Origin: Excoecaria cochinchinensis
Lineage: Eukaryota > Streptophyta > Magnoliopsida > Malpighiales > Euphorbiaceae
Assembly: GCA_947683425.1 (NCBI GenBank)
Contig: CANTUQ010000159.1
Location: 6,958,001-7,022,000 of the forward strand
DNA: 64,000 nt
Direction: 5' to 3'
The notes beneath the pieces are model-generated. The model was not told the DNA's origin. It did not search any database and worked only from the letters and a program-made list of their open reading frames with translations. Each line of letters begins with the position of its first letter. Position 1 is the stretch's first letter. This document shows positions 49,156-61,470 of this stretch, one piece after another. The translations under genes and the position numbers were made by a program.

Positions 49156-49874
49156 GTTTAGTGATAATTCTGAAGAAAGGGTTTCGATGCTATCTGAAAG
49201 CGACTCTGAATCCCAATCCGACACTCGCTCTGGTAACTTGAAGAATGGGTTTCTCCTTATCAATCAGGCGTCAAGACCCCTAGACCACTGATTCGCACCT
49301 ATGATGGCTGAAAGACTCAAATTGTTAGCATGATGCGTGAGTGACATTAAAGATGCATGGTCATGTTAATATTGCATAGACAATCACATACAAGTAGGTA
49401 GACCCTTCCAACCTTGTTACTCCCACACAGGAGGTCATGCAGTCTCTTTCTTAGGTAGGCTTACTCCATGGGCCAGCGGGGACCCAATGGGCACGTATGG
49501 GGCATGTTGAGAAACCAACCGCATAACATTCTTAATTTAAAGCACACGTGCATGGGTGGCCATGATGTATTTGGACCTTTCAAATAGACTAAAAATAGGC
49601 CCATTTGGGCATGAGAGCCTTTGATGAGTGTCCAATTCATATGTTTGAATTTATTCAATATATAAGGGCCTATGTTGCAAGCACATTATTAGGGTACATA
49701 TCACCTAGTAGTGGTTTCTATTGCCATTACATGAGCTTTCGTCAAGCGTGGTGTTACTTTAGGTTTACCCAAGTATGGTCCCTGCCAATGGGTCTAACTC
49801 ATTGTGAGCATAATGACCGATCGGGTCTCCATTTGATATACCATTTATGGTACAAGGATTGGGCCGGTGATTAT
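49156..49874 (-). other. Leader of G1
   Basis: Reversed match to 6150-7130 of B with deletions. A conserved WDSESL frame precedes the gag start. No gene. Confidence 0.6.
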
Positions 49875-50330
49875 CACTATAAGAAAAATGCCCTTTAACG
49901 AAGGAAAATCCGATCGTTGAAAGTTAAAATTCGATCATTAAAAACCTATAACGATCGAAAAATTTGATCAGTAAAAGCCCCTTCATTAAAGGTATAGACG
50001 ACAGAATTTTGAAACCGGTCTTTAATGCCTTTCATGACTGGAACGTTTTCGGTCGTTAAATACTAATTTTTAACGACCGAATTCTCCCGTCGTTGATTGT
50101 ATTTACTTTCAACGAAGGGAATTTCGGTTGTTGAAGATACCTTTTAGCGACCGAATTTTCCCTTCGTTGATTGTTTGTACTTTCAACGAATGGAATTTCG
50201 GTCGTTAAAGATTCCTTTTAGCGACCGAATATTCCCTTCACTGATTGTGTGCACTTTTAACGAAGAGAATTTCGGTCGTTAAAGATTTCTTTTAGCGATT
50301 GGATTTTTCCTTCGCTAAAAGAGTTCATAG
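49875..50330 (+). mobile_element. CACTA transposon terminus with subterminal repeats
   Basis: Begins CACTATAAGAAAAATGCCC, a CACTA-type end, after TAT (49872-49874), which may be the 3-bp duplication. The next 450 bp hold many direct and inverted copies of a TTTAACGACCGAA / TTCCCTTCGTTGA motif, typical subterminal repeats to which a CACTA transposase binds. The partner end (reverse of CACTA) was not found up to 64000. Confidence 0.8.
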
Positions 50331-51139
<809 letters not shown>

Positions 51140-51499
51140 GGTCATTCTGGCCTGTCTGCTGATGGACCTGGATTAACAACTGGTTTCCTACTGTTTTCCA
51201 AAACCAGAAGAAGTCAGATTTTTTTTAATAATCCATTCCCACTACTCAACATTATCTCCCAAATTTTTCATTCTTAAATTTGTAACAGGAACAAAATGTT
51301 TAACAAGCAAAAGGAGTGATGCATTGATATCCTCCAAATGAGAAATCAATGGATCCAGAAACATCTCAAGCTAGAAAGAGTTGTTATAAAGGTTTAGTTG
51401 CCCAATCATTTAAGTGCATGTGTAAGATATGAATTTTAATCAGAAAGCAAGCTTACCTTTACTTTAAGGAATTCACCAAGTTGAAAATCCATGATCTGG
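51140..51499 (-). pseudogene. Exon-like minus-strand fragments, not identified
   Basis: Minus strand: CCTGTCTCCAG acceptor, then IMDFQLGEFLKVK, then GTAAGC donor (about 51499-51457). After TTTCTAG at 51371 comes LEMFLDPLISHLEDINASLL and further residues to a stop. Splice-like borders and smooth coding suggest a captured or decayed host gene. I do not recognise the protein. It may be part of the same gene as the OTU exons or of another. Confidence 0.35.
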
Positions 51500-52272
51500 A
51501 GACAGGGGAGTAATGATATGAAAATACATGAAATTACAGGTAACAAAGCAATATAAAATGAGTATCTAACAATCACAATATAATAATATAGAACACTCTA
51601 TGCATAATCCTAAATCTAAGTTTATTACTGGACTCTTTAACTTATTTCTGGGCAACCATGTAACACCATAAATTTTGAAGAACATGTTATAGAAAATTAA
51701 GGGAAATAAAAAAAATCTAGTTCACTAAATCCTTCTACTCTAAGATGCCACCAACTTGTTCAGTTTTAATGTTGTGAACTCATTAGTCAGTCCCTAACTT
51801 ACATCCTTTAGCTTAGAGATTTAGTGCATCAAACATTCTATTTGCATTTTCATATTTTCAACTCAATAGACAAGTTCCACGAAGAAATATTCCAGAAAGC
51901 ATACAGAGAGAAAAAGAGTGGGAAAATGCAGTGGAAAGAGGTTTTGACAGAAAAGTCTATTTAACCAAACTAGACATTCATACCATCAATAATTTATAAT
52001 TAAATGTTCTAAAACATAGTAAATATAAATAAACCAAGTTAGACATATCAAAGGACACAGTGAGGCATTTTCACTAGATCAACAAAAACTTTTCATTTAA
52101 ATTTACCAATGAATAACAAAGAATTTCATAGTTAAAAGACATAAAGCTAATTTCAAGATTCGAAAAAGTGAAAATTATGATGATGGTGATGAATATATGC
52201 TAAAGAAATTCACGAGAAGAACAATATTACCTTATAACGAGATCTCTGCAAGCTTTCTTGTAACTCCAAATA

Positions 52273-52350
52273 GTGGAGTAGTACATAGAAAACGTTTCCA
52301 CTCTACTAATTTAATAGGAGCAGCAAATGTTAATTTAAACACAAATCAGA
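52273..52350. repeat. Short duplicated segment (with 53553-53630)
   Basis: A stretch containing TTTAATAGGAGCAGCAAATG and TTAATTTAAACACAAATCAG occurs here and, with few changes, at 53553-53630, the latter at the 5' edge of the OTU fragment. Same orientation. It may mark a rearrangement of the captured piece. Confidence 0.7.
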
Positions 52351-52383
52351 TAGAACTATACTTTGAAAAAGTAGATTTATTAC

Positions 52384-53565
52384 CTATTTATAAGTCTTTC
52401 ATGATCTAAGGTTGCTTCATCTATGAAAGGTATTTCACGATCAATTTGAGGAACATGCTTTACAGAACGGATAACTTTAGACATATAATAAGCAAAAAGT
52501 CAGATGCAACAGACTTAACATGCTTAATATAATTGATATAAGCACACACATGCACTTTGATTTGTATCTAAAAAAAATGTTAAATAATATAGTTTAAAAT
52601 AATTGGCTGATAAGACTTAGAGAGAGTCAGTAACTACATGAAATAGAGTTGAAATCACTAACTACTAGAATAAACATCAACATAAAATTGTGTCAATTGA
52701 ATGCCCGTTTTGAGCAAATATATGAGTGGAAAAGATATGTGGTGCATATCTTCATCAATGATAATGCAGCTCTAGAGCCTAATGGTTATTTGTAAACAAG
52801 GTCAAATGAATGCTAGAAATGTTAAATTACTAAATTGCACTGAACTTGTAGGTATAGGTTTCAAAAAGGGCCAATTAAAGCACATTGTTAATTCAAAAGT
52901 TAGCCCAAAAAATAAATCAAATAAAATATGCACCCTTGTCTCTTCTCTATATTGCAGTTATTTTAATCTTAATTCAAAACATGCAACACGAAGAAACAGC
53001 TAGCAATCATGATGATTTGGAGTAACTAGACTTACTGGGATATGAATCATTTGATTTGATCTCATGCCTATTTCACCATCCATCTCATCTTCATCAGCAA
53101 ATTCTAGAGAATAAGAATACTCTTCCTGGTTACTAGGGCTAGAACATGTATCATTAGAATCTTCCTGACTGTCCTCATGATCTGCACATCATAAACATCA
53201 TAACAAAAAATTTTCTACCATGAAAACAAAAATACAAACTATACAAGCAGCAATTTCAATGCAATCCCGAACTGTAGATCCTCATTTGTCTACAATCCTA
53301 ATCATGTGAATTATTGGATGTTTACAAATGGTTCTCTCTCACAGAGAGTACCCAAACGCTTCAGCAACAACTAATAGTGAAAATTCTTCTTGCAGTGAAC
53401 GGGCAATAATGTCATCACTATCCACATGAATCCGATATATGAAAATGATCTCTAATATACTGCCAATGATACCCATCTTCATTTTGTACTACACCTCCAC
53501 AATATCTGGGATAAAAAGGTGTGTCCCCATCAAGAAGACGAAAACCCTATTGGAGTACATAGAAA
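52384..53565 (-). pseudogene. OTU-type deubiquitinase gene fragment (N-terminal exons)
   Basis: Three minus-strand exon-like pieces. First, about 53565-53345: RLLDGDTPFYPRYCGG, then after a shift DDIIARSLQEEFSLLVVAEA. Second, 53036-53181, bounded by TGTGCAG and GTAAG: NDTCSSPSNQEEYSYSLEF, then GMRSNQMIHIP. Third, 52384-52457, bounded by GTAAAG and GTAATA: HVPQIDREIPFIDEATLDHE. Exons two and three join in phase. The order and motifs are those of the region before the catalytic OTU core in plant OTU cysteine proteases, which trim ubiquitin. The catalytic exon (normally with GDGNC) is not found downstream. A TAG replaces the expected tryptophan codon just before RLLDGD. It lies beside a CACTA end, so capture is plausible; family recognition is from memory of conserved motifs. 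Confidence 0.65.
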
Positions 53566-53630
53566 TCTTTACCACTTTACTGATTTAATAGGAACAGCAA
53601 ATATTAATTTAAACACAAATCAGCAAATAA

Positions 53631-54794
53631 GAATAAAACGAGATCTTCACAATTTTAACTTCTTATAAACTTAAGAAAAGCGAAATTGAAAAATTGACCC
53701 AAACTCTAAATTAAAAATAGAGATGTGGATTTAAGAGGAATACAAGATTTTAAAGCTAAATGAGACAATAATTTCTATTTATTTACCTGATTTGAAGAAC
53801 ACTTTGGGGTTTCTATTTAGACTTGACAGTGAGGTCGAGAGAAAGGATTAGAAGTCGGCACTAGATAGAGGTGAAAGTCAGCAGTGGATGGGGGACACAG
53901 AGGTGAACGCTGACAGGTGCAAGAGAGGGCAGAGTCACCGACGAGCAAGAGATAAGGGCAAGCGGCGATGACGGCCATAGTATTTAACAATCCTATAATC
54001 GAATCGATGTCTACTCTGTGATCTATATGGAAACAATTAGGAAATTGATAATTGCTAGACAATTAAAAATTATTTTATACTAGCAATTCATCTAAGAATC
54101 GAATATAATATTAAATAAAGTTAGAATTCTCATATGCTCTCTACAGTCACAATACTCATTATGGTTAACTATGTGTATGTTAACAATTTCTCTACCACTT
54201 GCTATTAGTTCCCTTTTAAGATACAATACCTAATTTCTATTAGTAAAATCTATTAAACACAATCTCTCTGCAACACTTTTAATATTAGAAGACATATAAT
54301 TATAAAAAGGTCACCAAGTTTTCGCGATGCCTTCATCTTTTCTTTACTTTACGTGTCTTATTGTAACACTCCTTCGTAGCACACTATTTTAGAGATTTTC
54401 AAGTTATATGGTAGCAGAATTTTAATTTTCAAGATTTAAAGCTCATATAAGGAAATTCAGATGTTATCTCTACTCCCCTAAAAATTAAGTATTGAAGGGC
54501 ATTAATAAATACAAAGCTAGTGCCTCTAGTACTATTCGCTGGCTCAAAAGTAAAGCAATAATTAAAAAAGACACAATAACAACTAGTGACTCTAGTCCTA
54601 TTTTCTAGCTCTATACAATAATTCATAAGATTCCTTATCTTATATATAATGTATGATAAAAAGTAATCTTATAACCCAAGAAAATATAGACACGTGCCAA
54701 AGTGGATGCCACCTTATCTTTTGCATCAATTATTCTTGGTGAGGCTGACGTTCTGGATGACATATTACTCTATTATTGTTCTCTAATTCAGACA
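53631..54794. other. AT-rich stretch, no gene supported
   Basis: 53800-53990 is GC-richer and would be upstream of the OTU fragment on the minus strand, perhaps its promoter or 5' UTR. The rest is AT-rich. Confidence 0.4.
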
Positions 54795-55140
54795 TCCCAA
54801 TTTAATTCATCTTCTTCTTCTAGGATTATCCTCATATGTTCTTCAAGGTGCATTTCATAATTGTCGGCCACCTTCTCCGAAGTCTTGAAGTTTTCAGACT
54901 TGAAATCCAAGTTAGGACTCATTTTCTTTAACCTCAGAAGTAATTCCTCTGCTTTTTGCTAGCCTCGAATCATTCCTTAAAGTTTTTCTAGACAACAAAG
55001 ATCTTTATACAAGATACTATTAAAATTCTACCATCTCCAAGGAATATTGTTTTGGATAAGGGATAACTTCTTCTAGCACCAAGTTAAAAAACTCAATTTG
55101 AAGCACTTAGTTAATAATCTTAGTTTCTTCATATTTTTTC
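54795..55140 (-). pseudogene. Decayed coding fragment, unidentified
   Basis: The minus strand reads an acidic helical stretch, with KAEELLLRLKKMSPNLDFKS and NYEMHLEEHMRIILEEEDE, after an upstream part with several stops (FFNLVLEEVIPYPKQYS). No family is recognised. It ends just before the G2 LTR. Confidence 0.35.
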
Positions 55141-55160
55141 CAATCTAATTTTAATGACTA

Positions 55161-56354
55161 TATGACGCGCATCAAATCGGAAAGGCCCGCTTTTAGGGCT
55201 CGAGGGATTGGTTTGCGTCATTTGATTTTGGGTAACATGAGACATTTTGGAATCCCCATCCAATAAAACATTGGGAAAGGTCATCTAGCCTCATGAGACC
55301 TTTAGGCACTTTTGAGGTATTTTGAAGTCGCCACCCAATTTACAAGAAATTGGGAAAGGTCATCTAACCTCTATGGTCTAAACCAGAGAGTGGTTCGAAA
55401 CTCCACTCTTATTTATGTTTTCATTAATTATAAATGAGTTTTTAGATTATAGAATTCCATCTCTCTTCTCACGCGATTGATGAAATTTTTTTAAAGGCGC
55501 AATTTAATCATCGAGAAAAACGGTAACTGAAAGCTATTAAGAAAAGCAATAAATAAAGCGATAAACACACAAAACACATAATTACAAAATAGAAATTGGG
55601 ACAAATACATTCTCGCAAATGAAAAGAAAAGCTAAAAAAAATTGCCCCAAAAATAATTAATTACAAGGGCCCACAACACATATAACATAAATCTAAAACA
55701 ACTAAGCAAAATCAAACAAAGGAGGAGACATGCATAAATCGGGATATTTATTCGGTTTAGGAATATTGGTTCCTTCATGCTCACTTAAAATGGGATCTAA
55801 GAGTTATTTCAGCTATTGGCTTGAAAACCGAGATGAGTGATTGCATTTTTAAAAAAGTTCAACTCTTCTATTTAATTCATGACATTTTGCATTCTTTCGC
55901 TAAAATCGAGGACATTGTTCCCAATTTATTAGTAAAACCCCCGATTTAGTTGTAAAAATATTTTTGCAATTTTTTAACTGACACGCGTATGAAATAAAAC
56001 TATTTGATTTACAAATAAATACAATCATATAAACAAGGGGTAGGTAAGGTCTCACCCAAGTGATGTATCCTCCTACGCATTGTGACCCCTTCGTTTGGTC
56101 ACGAAAATGCTCACACAAGCAAGATCACATTTTATGCCGCAATAAAAAAAACAACAATAAAAATATTAACAATAATTTTAAAATCAACTAAATAATAATG
56201 AAAATAAGGGAAATATAGCATGAAATTAACACACATACAAAAAGAATTAAGAAGCACGATAAAACTAGCCATGCAAACATAATAATGCCAATAATAATAA
56301 TAATAATAAAACAACAACAACAATAGCAGCAACAACAACAACAACAACAACAAC

Positions 56355-56393
<39 letters not shown>

Positions 56394-56611
56394 AATGATA
56401 ATAATAACAATGACAATAATAAAAATAACAATAAACAAATAATAATAACAACAACAATGATAAAAATAATAACTACAAAGATAATAATAATAATAATAAT
56501 AATAACAACACTATTGATAATAATAATAATGATAATAATAACAATGACAATAATAATAATAACGATAAACAAATAATAATAACAACAATGAAAACAATAA
56601 TAACTACAAAG

Positions 56612-56658
<47 letters not shown>

Positions 56659-57511
56659 CCAATGAAATTAAATAAATGAAAATGAGGAAGGTAAATAAAT
56701 ATGTAATAGAAAATAATAAAATTTAGACATAAAATAAAAAAAATAAAATAAAGTAAATAAAATAAAATGAGATAGCAAAAATGAATAGATTCAAGAATGT
56801 TCACTCTCAGATTTGATGATTTGGAAGCAAACTATCTCAATCTATTTTTCTCTTGTCAAGATTCAAAAATGAACTCAAAAAGATTTATAAAAAAAAATCA
56901 AGAACACAAAAAAACTCAAAAAATTGATTTTTAATGTTTTGATGAGAAAACCGAAGTTTAGGAAATTGATTTTCTTTTCTTAAGTTCACCAAATATTTTC
57001 TAGATCTAAGAAAAATCAAAAACCATGAAGAGAAGATATTTTTTCTCTCAAAAATTGGGTTTTTTCTCTCAAGAAGAACTCTCTCCAACTCTCCCCCAAA
57101 AAATTTCCCGTTCTCTCTCCAAAATGTTCTATTTATACCCCTCATAAAGAAAAACCCTAATTTAATTAGAAAAATACTTTTAAAAATAAAAAAGACTAAA
57201 AAAATGGGTTAAAAACCCTAAAACTTTATTTTTGGCAAAAAATGCGACGAAAGGGGCACAAGGCGTGCTTGCGGCTGCAAGTCGCCGATTTTTTTTTTTT
57301 TTAAATCAAAACTTTTTGACACAAAATTAACACTTCCAACCTTACTTTTTATTTTTAATTTTCAAAAGATATATATATATATTTTTATTTTCTAAAAATA
57401 ATAATATTGACAAGGAAATGATCGATCCTCACTTTTTTGCCGATGAATAGGTATTTATTCTCATCATTAGGTAATCCCCATCTTGGACCACCTCGGACCT
57501 CGATGTCTACA
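55161..57511 (-). repeat. 3' LTR of element G2
   Basis: 2351 bp, plus-strand ends TATGACGCGC and GATGTCTACA, the reverse of the family LTR. It holds an AAT/AAC-rich tract at 56283-56655 (reverse of the ATT tract in B) and a reversed TATA box (TATTTATACCCC at 57129). About as long as LTR B (2375 bp). Confidence 0.88.
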
Positions 57512-57535
57512 GTTGCCCCTAATTTTGGGGAGGCT
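57512..57535 (-). other. Polypurine tract of G2
   Basis: GTTGCCCCTAATTTTGGGG on the plus strand, the reverse of the tract that precedes the 3' LTR in B. Confidence 0.75.
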
Positions 57536-57789
57536 AGTGCATAAGTGCCTAGGTCAGCCAAGATTCAGAGAAAGGAAAGAAGCGCGTACCTGGCGGCCTC
57601 CTGAAGAACCGGCTGCTCCCTGCAGAACAGTGTTGTGATATGAATTGTGAATGTTATCCTTCTGGATCGCGCCGAGTCACTAATAAGATTACGAAGTGCG
57701 AACATCCTTAAATATCACTGAGCCGTTAAATTGACTACATTGTGATTGTCATCCTCTTGGATTGAAAGGATTTGGAATATTTTGGAAAA

Positions 57790-58365
57790 AACTTTATGTT
57801 CCGAAGGATAATGCTCCGAATAGACTGAAAATAACTTAAAGATAATGCTCTGAAGAGACTGAGAATGACTTAAAGATAATGCTTCGAAGAGACTGAGAAT
57901 GCCTTAAAAAAAAGGACTTAAAGATAATACTCCAAAAAGACTGAGAATGCATTGGAAAAAAGCCTTAAAGATAATGCTCTGAAGAGACTAAGAAGGCCTT
58001 GGAAAAAAGGACTTAAAGGTAATGCTCCGAAGAGACTTAGAATGCCTTGGAAAAAGGACTTAAATGTAATGCTCCGAAGAGACTGAGAATGCCTTGGAAA
58101 AAAGGACTTAAAGGTAATGCTTCGAAGAGACTGAGAATGCCTTGGAAAAATGACTTAAAGGTGAAGCTCTGAAGAGACTGAGAATGCCTTGGAAAAAAGG
58201 AGTTAAAGGTAATGCTCCGAAGAGACTGAGAATGCCTTAGAAAAAGGACTTAAAGATAATGCTCCGAAGACACTGAGAATGCCTTGGAAAAAAGGACTCA
58301 AAGGTAATGCTCCGAAGAGTCTGAGAATGCCTTGGAAAAAAGTACTTAAAGATAATGGCGAGTAA
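57790..58365 (-). repeat. Tandem array, about 48-bp unit, in G2
   Basis: About twelve copies of a unit containing TAATGCTCCGAAGAGACTGA and GAATGCCTTGGAAAAAAGGA. Same place in the element as the unrelated arrays of B (29 bp) and G1 (78 bp). Confidence 0.9.
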
Positions 58366-58900
58366 AATGTATGTGTAAAGCTATATGCACAAATCATGCA
58401 AAGGATTAATGTACAAAAATTATGTGTAGACAACTATACGCGTAAAGGATTAAATGCATGTGATATGAATGCTAAACATGTGCAAAGAATTATGTGTTGC
58501 ATGTATGCAGAGATTATGTACACAAAATGTGCACGAAGAATTGCATATTCAAGATATATACAAATTTCATGCATGTGTGAATGCGTGTTGGGCATCGTGA
58601 ATGGTCATGCACGTGTAAAGTTACGCAAACAGATATACAAAAAATTTGTATGCGTGGAATGCACGTGAGATGTAAAAATGGATAGACCACATCCTAGGTA
58701 GTTAAGGGATTTGTTGAGGGTACTGCTCATACTGTTTGATGCCCCCAGTGATCTAGAAGAGTATCATCTTGGCTTAGGAACTCTGACCCATAAGCTATTC
58801 AGAGAGAACTGTCTAGTGTTCATCTTTGCCCCCCGGTTAATGAGAATGCACCCTTTTATTATAAGCTATATAGCATCTTTGCTACCTTATCGCTCCAGGC
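58366..58900. other. Spacer of G2 between tandem array and antisense-ORF block
   Basis: Contains repeated ATGTGCAAAG/ATGCATG motifs (58370-58680) and a stretch matching G1 at 45870-46000. No gene. Confidence 0.5.
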
Positions 58901-59668
58901 ATCGGAAGTCATTAATTGAAAGTAGTGCGTCCCTTATGGATTTTCGCACTAGCTTTTCTTTGCGAAAATTGAGTCCCTATGGGGATTTTCACATAACCCT
59001 TTGACTAACTTTTTCCTTGAATGGACCCAACCCACTCCAGCGGCTTTTATTCATTTTAATTTTTTTCTATGATAGACTGCCTGTTTCTAGGTTTTCGCCC
59101 TACCCTTCGGCTTAACTTTTTTTTTTTAAACTCTCCTGTCTTTCGGTAAGGCTACAAGAAAAGCTAAAGCAACTATTAGGACCCCACTTCTAGAGTGATC
59201 GGCAGTTATTCATTGAGGCATTTCCTTCCTCAGCAGTGGTTTTATTTGTTTGCATCTCCTGACAAAGGTGTTGGCAGATTGGGTGAGGTAGCGAATGAGG
59301 ATCAGCTTCATGTGCCCCTTGGCTTCCCCTTTCTGTTGTGGCTCTAGATGGTTCCTTAGGATGTGTCCCATTGTGTGGGCTTCATGAAGCTACTTGTTAA
59401 ATTATCGCCCGTTGTGCTTGATAGTTCGGAGGGATTCAAGATGTAGCGAGGCATCCCCTATATTTCCAAGGTGGCACCTTATCCTCAACTTTCACCCCTA
59501 GACCATAGCCTTTGGGCACGGCTGTCGGTGAAGACTGTTATTCCTTCTCTCAGAGTTTGCTCTTTAGCTTCCACTAGTCCATACAAGAGAGGGGTGTTTA
59601 GCCTCCCGGCTGATAATAGGACTCATCGACTTAGGCATCTGGCCAGCGAAAGCGGTAGCAGAGCATAG
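58901..59668 (+). pseudogene. Antisense extra ORF of G2 (3' exon and intron remnant)
   Basis: Encoded opposite to the element. 58915-59115 is the intron block (GTAGTGCGTCCCTTATGG, then TCGCACTAGCTTTTCTTTGC). From about 59155 the exon matches the G3 copy and ends with LWARLSVKTVIP, NRTHRLRHLASESGSRA and a stop at 59666. The exon has stops in its first half. See the G3 entry for the family. Confidence 0.65.
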
Positions 59669-60064
59669 CTATTAGATTACATACATTCAATAAAAAACAA
59701 TGTTTTTCTTTTGATAAAAGAACTAGAAGATAATGAGCACATGATTCTAATTTCCTTTGTTTTATATCTTTCTGTAAAATTGTGTACATTTCAGTATGAT
59801 TTCATATATGATCATTATCTAACATAGATTCAAAATGCAAAACTACATTTAATCTCGGAGTGGATTTTGTAAGCATCAAACTCCTATTTCCAATCAGCCC
59901 TTTAGGGTTTTCTTGGTTGGACATTTTCTCTCAAGCCTCTAATTTTTTCCCAGGATGCCTTTTTTCGGTTTTCATCTTGACAAGGCACCTATTTTTAGCA
60001 AGGCGGCCCTTTCTTTGCCTTTGACTCGTGGGAAATTTATTCTCTTCTTTTAATTTTTAGTGTT
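59669..60064 (-). other. Spacer between integrase end and antisense ORF in G2
   Basis: Matches the reverse of 62068-62400 in G3 (for example the block reading AACCCTAAAGGGCTGATTGG on the minus strand). No gene. Confidence 0.55.
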
Positions 60065-61230
60065 TAGCCATTGAACTTCTCGAGTCTGTTGATGCTGACT
60101 GGTTCTCCGAACTCATTTCCATCACTGTCTATTGCAATCGCTACTCCCTTGGGCAACAACTTCTCAAGAATGAATGGGCCTTCATAAACTGGCCTGAATT
60201 TACCTCATCCGTCTAGCACATTCGGACTCATTTGCTTAAAGACTAAATCTCCCTATTTCAGTGGGTAATTTCTGACTTTTTTTCCCGAATGATCGAGCAA
60301 AGTGTTTTCTGATAAATCTAACTGTGATAACAATCCCACAACCTGTTCTCGTCTGACGTGTTTAGCTGCTGTACCTGTTCCTGCACCCAGTCGGCTTTTG
60401 AATTTGGGCTTCCATGGCTGCCCTTAAAGATTTAAGCTCTACTTTGACTGGCAGTACTGCTTCCACCCCATATATCGAGGAATAAAGCGTGACACTTGTA
60501 GAGGTTCCGATGGTGGTTCTCTAGCCCCAAGTGTAAAAGGCCATTTCTCTGCCCAATCCTTGTAATTTCAAACCATTTTGACCAAGATCTTCTTGACATT
60601 ATTGTCAGCAGCCTCTACAGCCCCATTGGCTTGAGGGAGATATAGATAGGACTTATGGTGCTCAATGCCAAACCTCTGGAGCCACTCCCTAGCTTTCGCC
60701 ATAAACTGCCCCCCGTCCTTGAACCCTTCGTGGTGCCGGAGACCAAATCGACATATCGGATTCCTTTTAATGAACTTGTCCATACCGCGAGTGTCGACTC
60801 TCCTGAAGGACCCAACTTCTATCCATTTAGTGAGGTAGACGATGGCAACTGTGGTGAACATATGTTCGTTGGACGCCGTAGGGAGCACTTCCCCTAAGAT
60901 ATCTATTCCCCAAGCTCGAGAAATCTGTATCTATTGTAAGTCAATAGAACCTTTATCTCATGATTTTCTTTACCAGAGCGAAGCCATTCATATGAGATCC
61001 GTAGATCCCATCATGTGTTTCGTCCATAAACTTCTTGGCCTTCTTCTCGTCTAAGCATCTTAACTGTATGCCATCAGCTTACCTCTTGTACTGCACACCA
61101 TCTACACTGATGAACTGGGTAGATAGCTTGCGAATCAATCTTTTTGTCCTTTTCGGTAGCCAAAAAGAATGGCAAGGTATAGGTATGTGTAGATCAATGG
61201 GATTTGAACAATGCTTGCCCCCAGGATGAC
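60065..61230 (-). pseudogene. Tat-type integrase of G2, broken
   Basis: Minus strand: zinc-binding H2C2 part (CLDEKKAKKFMDETHDG, then SHMNGFALVKKI) at about 61060-60960. Then AWGIDILGEVLPTASN, YLTKWIEVGSF, a damaged catalytic segment, and LYLPQANGAVEAADNNVKKI near 60610. The C-terminal part is frameshifted down to about 60065. Integrase inserts the DNA copy into the host genome. It is clearly related to the plus-strand integrase at 61471. Confidence 0.82.
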
Positions 61231-61345
61231 TTTCCTTTGCCCTATATCAACGGTTTTCGGCCAGATCTACATATTATTTCTTTTCCCTTTTTTTTGTATT
61301 ATTTTTTCGCCCCTTTTTTATTTTTTTATTTTTTTTAGATAGGTG

Positions 61346-61469
61346 TGACGCGCTCCGAACCTCGCGGCCTCCTGAAAGCCCGCTTCAGGGCGATCAGGAG
61401 AGGTTCATAAAACTTGTAAGGTATTTACAAGTGCGTCTATTTTGGGCAACAATGAGGTTTCTTGGAGTC
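61346..61469 (-). repeat. Truncated inverted LTR piece at the G2/G3 junction
   Basis: TGTGACGCGCTCC... through TGCGTCTATTTTGGGCAACA to GGAGTCGC is the reverse of the last part of a Tat LTR (compare 5780-5915 of B). It stops abruptly at about 61469, where plus-strand pol begins. No primer site flanks it. Confidence 0.75.
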
Positions 61470-61470
61470 G

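Larger units (their letters stand above)
42313..49874 (-). mobile_element. Element G1: Tat-type Ty3/gypsy element, gag-only, right end cut by a CACTA terminus
   Basis: Minus-strand order: leader (49874 down), gag, T-rich spacer, 3' block, tandem arrays, polypurine tract (44814 on) and 3' LTR (44813 to 42313). It is collinear with B. Its leader breaks off at GTGATTAT, followed by CACTATAAG. Primer site and 5' LTR are not found. No pol is readable. Confidence 0.85.
55161..61345 (-). mobile_element. Element G2: Tat-type Ty3/gypsy element with integrase and antisense ORF, 5' side lost
   Basis: Minus-strand order: integrase (61230 down to about 60065), spacer, antisense ORF (coded on plus, to 59668), 48-bp tandem array, polypurine tract (57512 on) and 3' LTR (57511 to 55161). 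No gag, reverse transcriptase or primer site is seen before the junction at 61345. It is inserted next to or in the CACTA-flanked stretch. Confidence 0.82.

Noticed and set aside
54795..55140. Possible endogenous pararetrovirus fragment
   Set aside because: The acidic helical peptide gave a vague impression only; no coat, movement or reverse transcriptase motif is present, so it is left unidentified.
56132..56662. Leucine/tyrosine-rich 'membrane protein' frame
   Set aside because: Reversed ATT/GTT microsatellite tract of the Tat LTR.
55161..57511. LTR at 55161-57511 as the missing 5' LTR of G1
   Set aside because: It has no primer site on its left and a polypurine tract on its right, so it is the 3' LTR of a different minus-strand element (G2).
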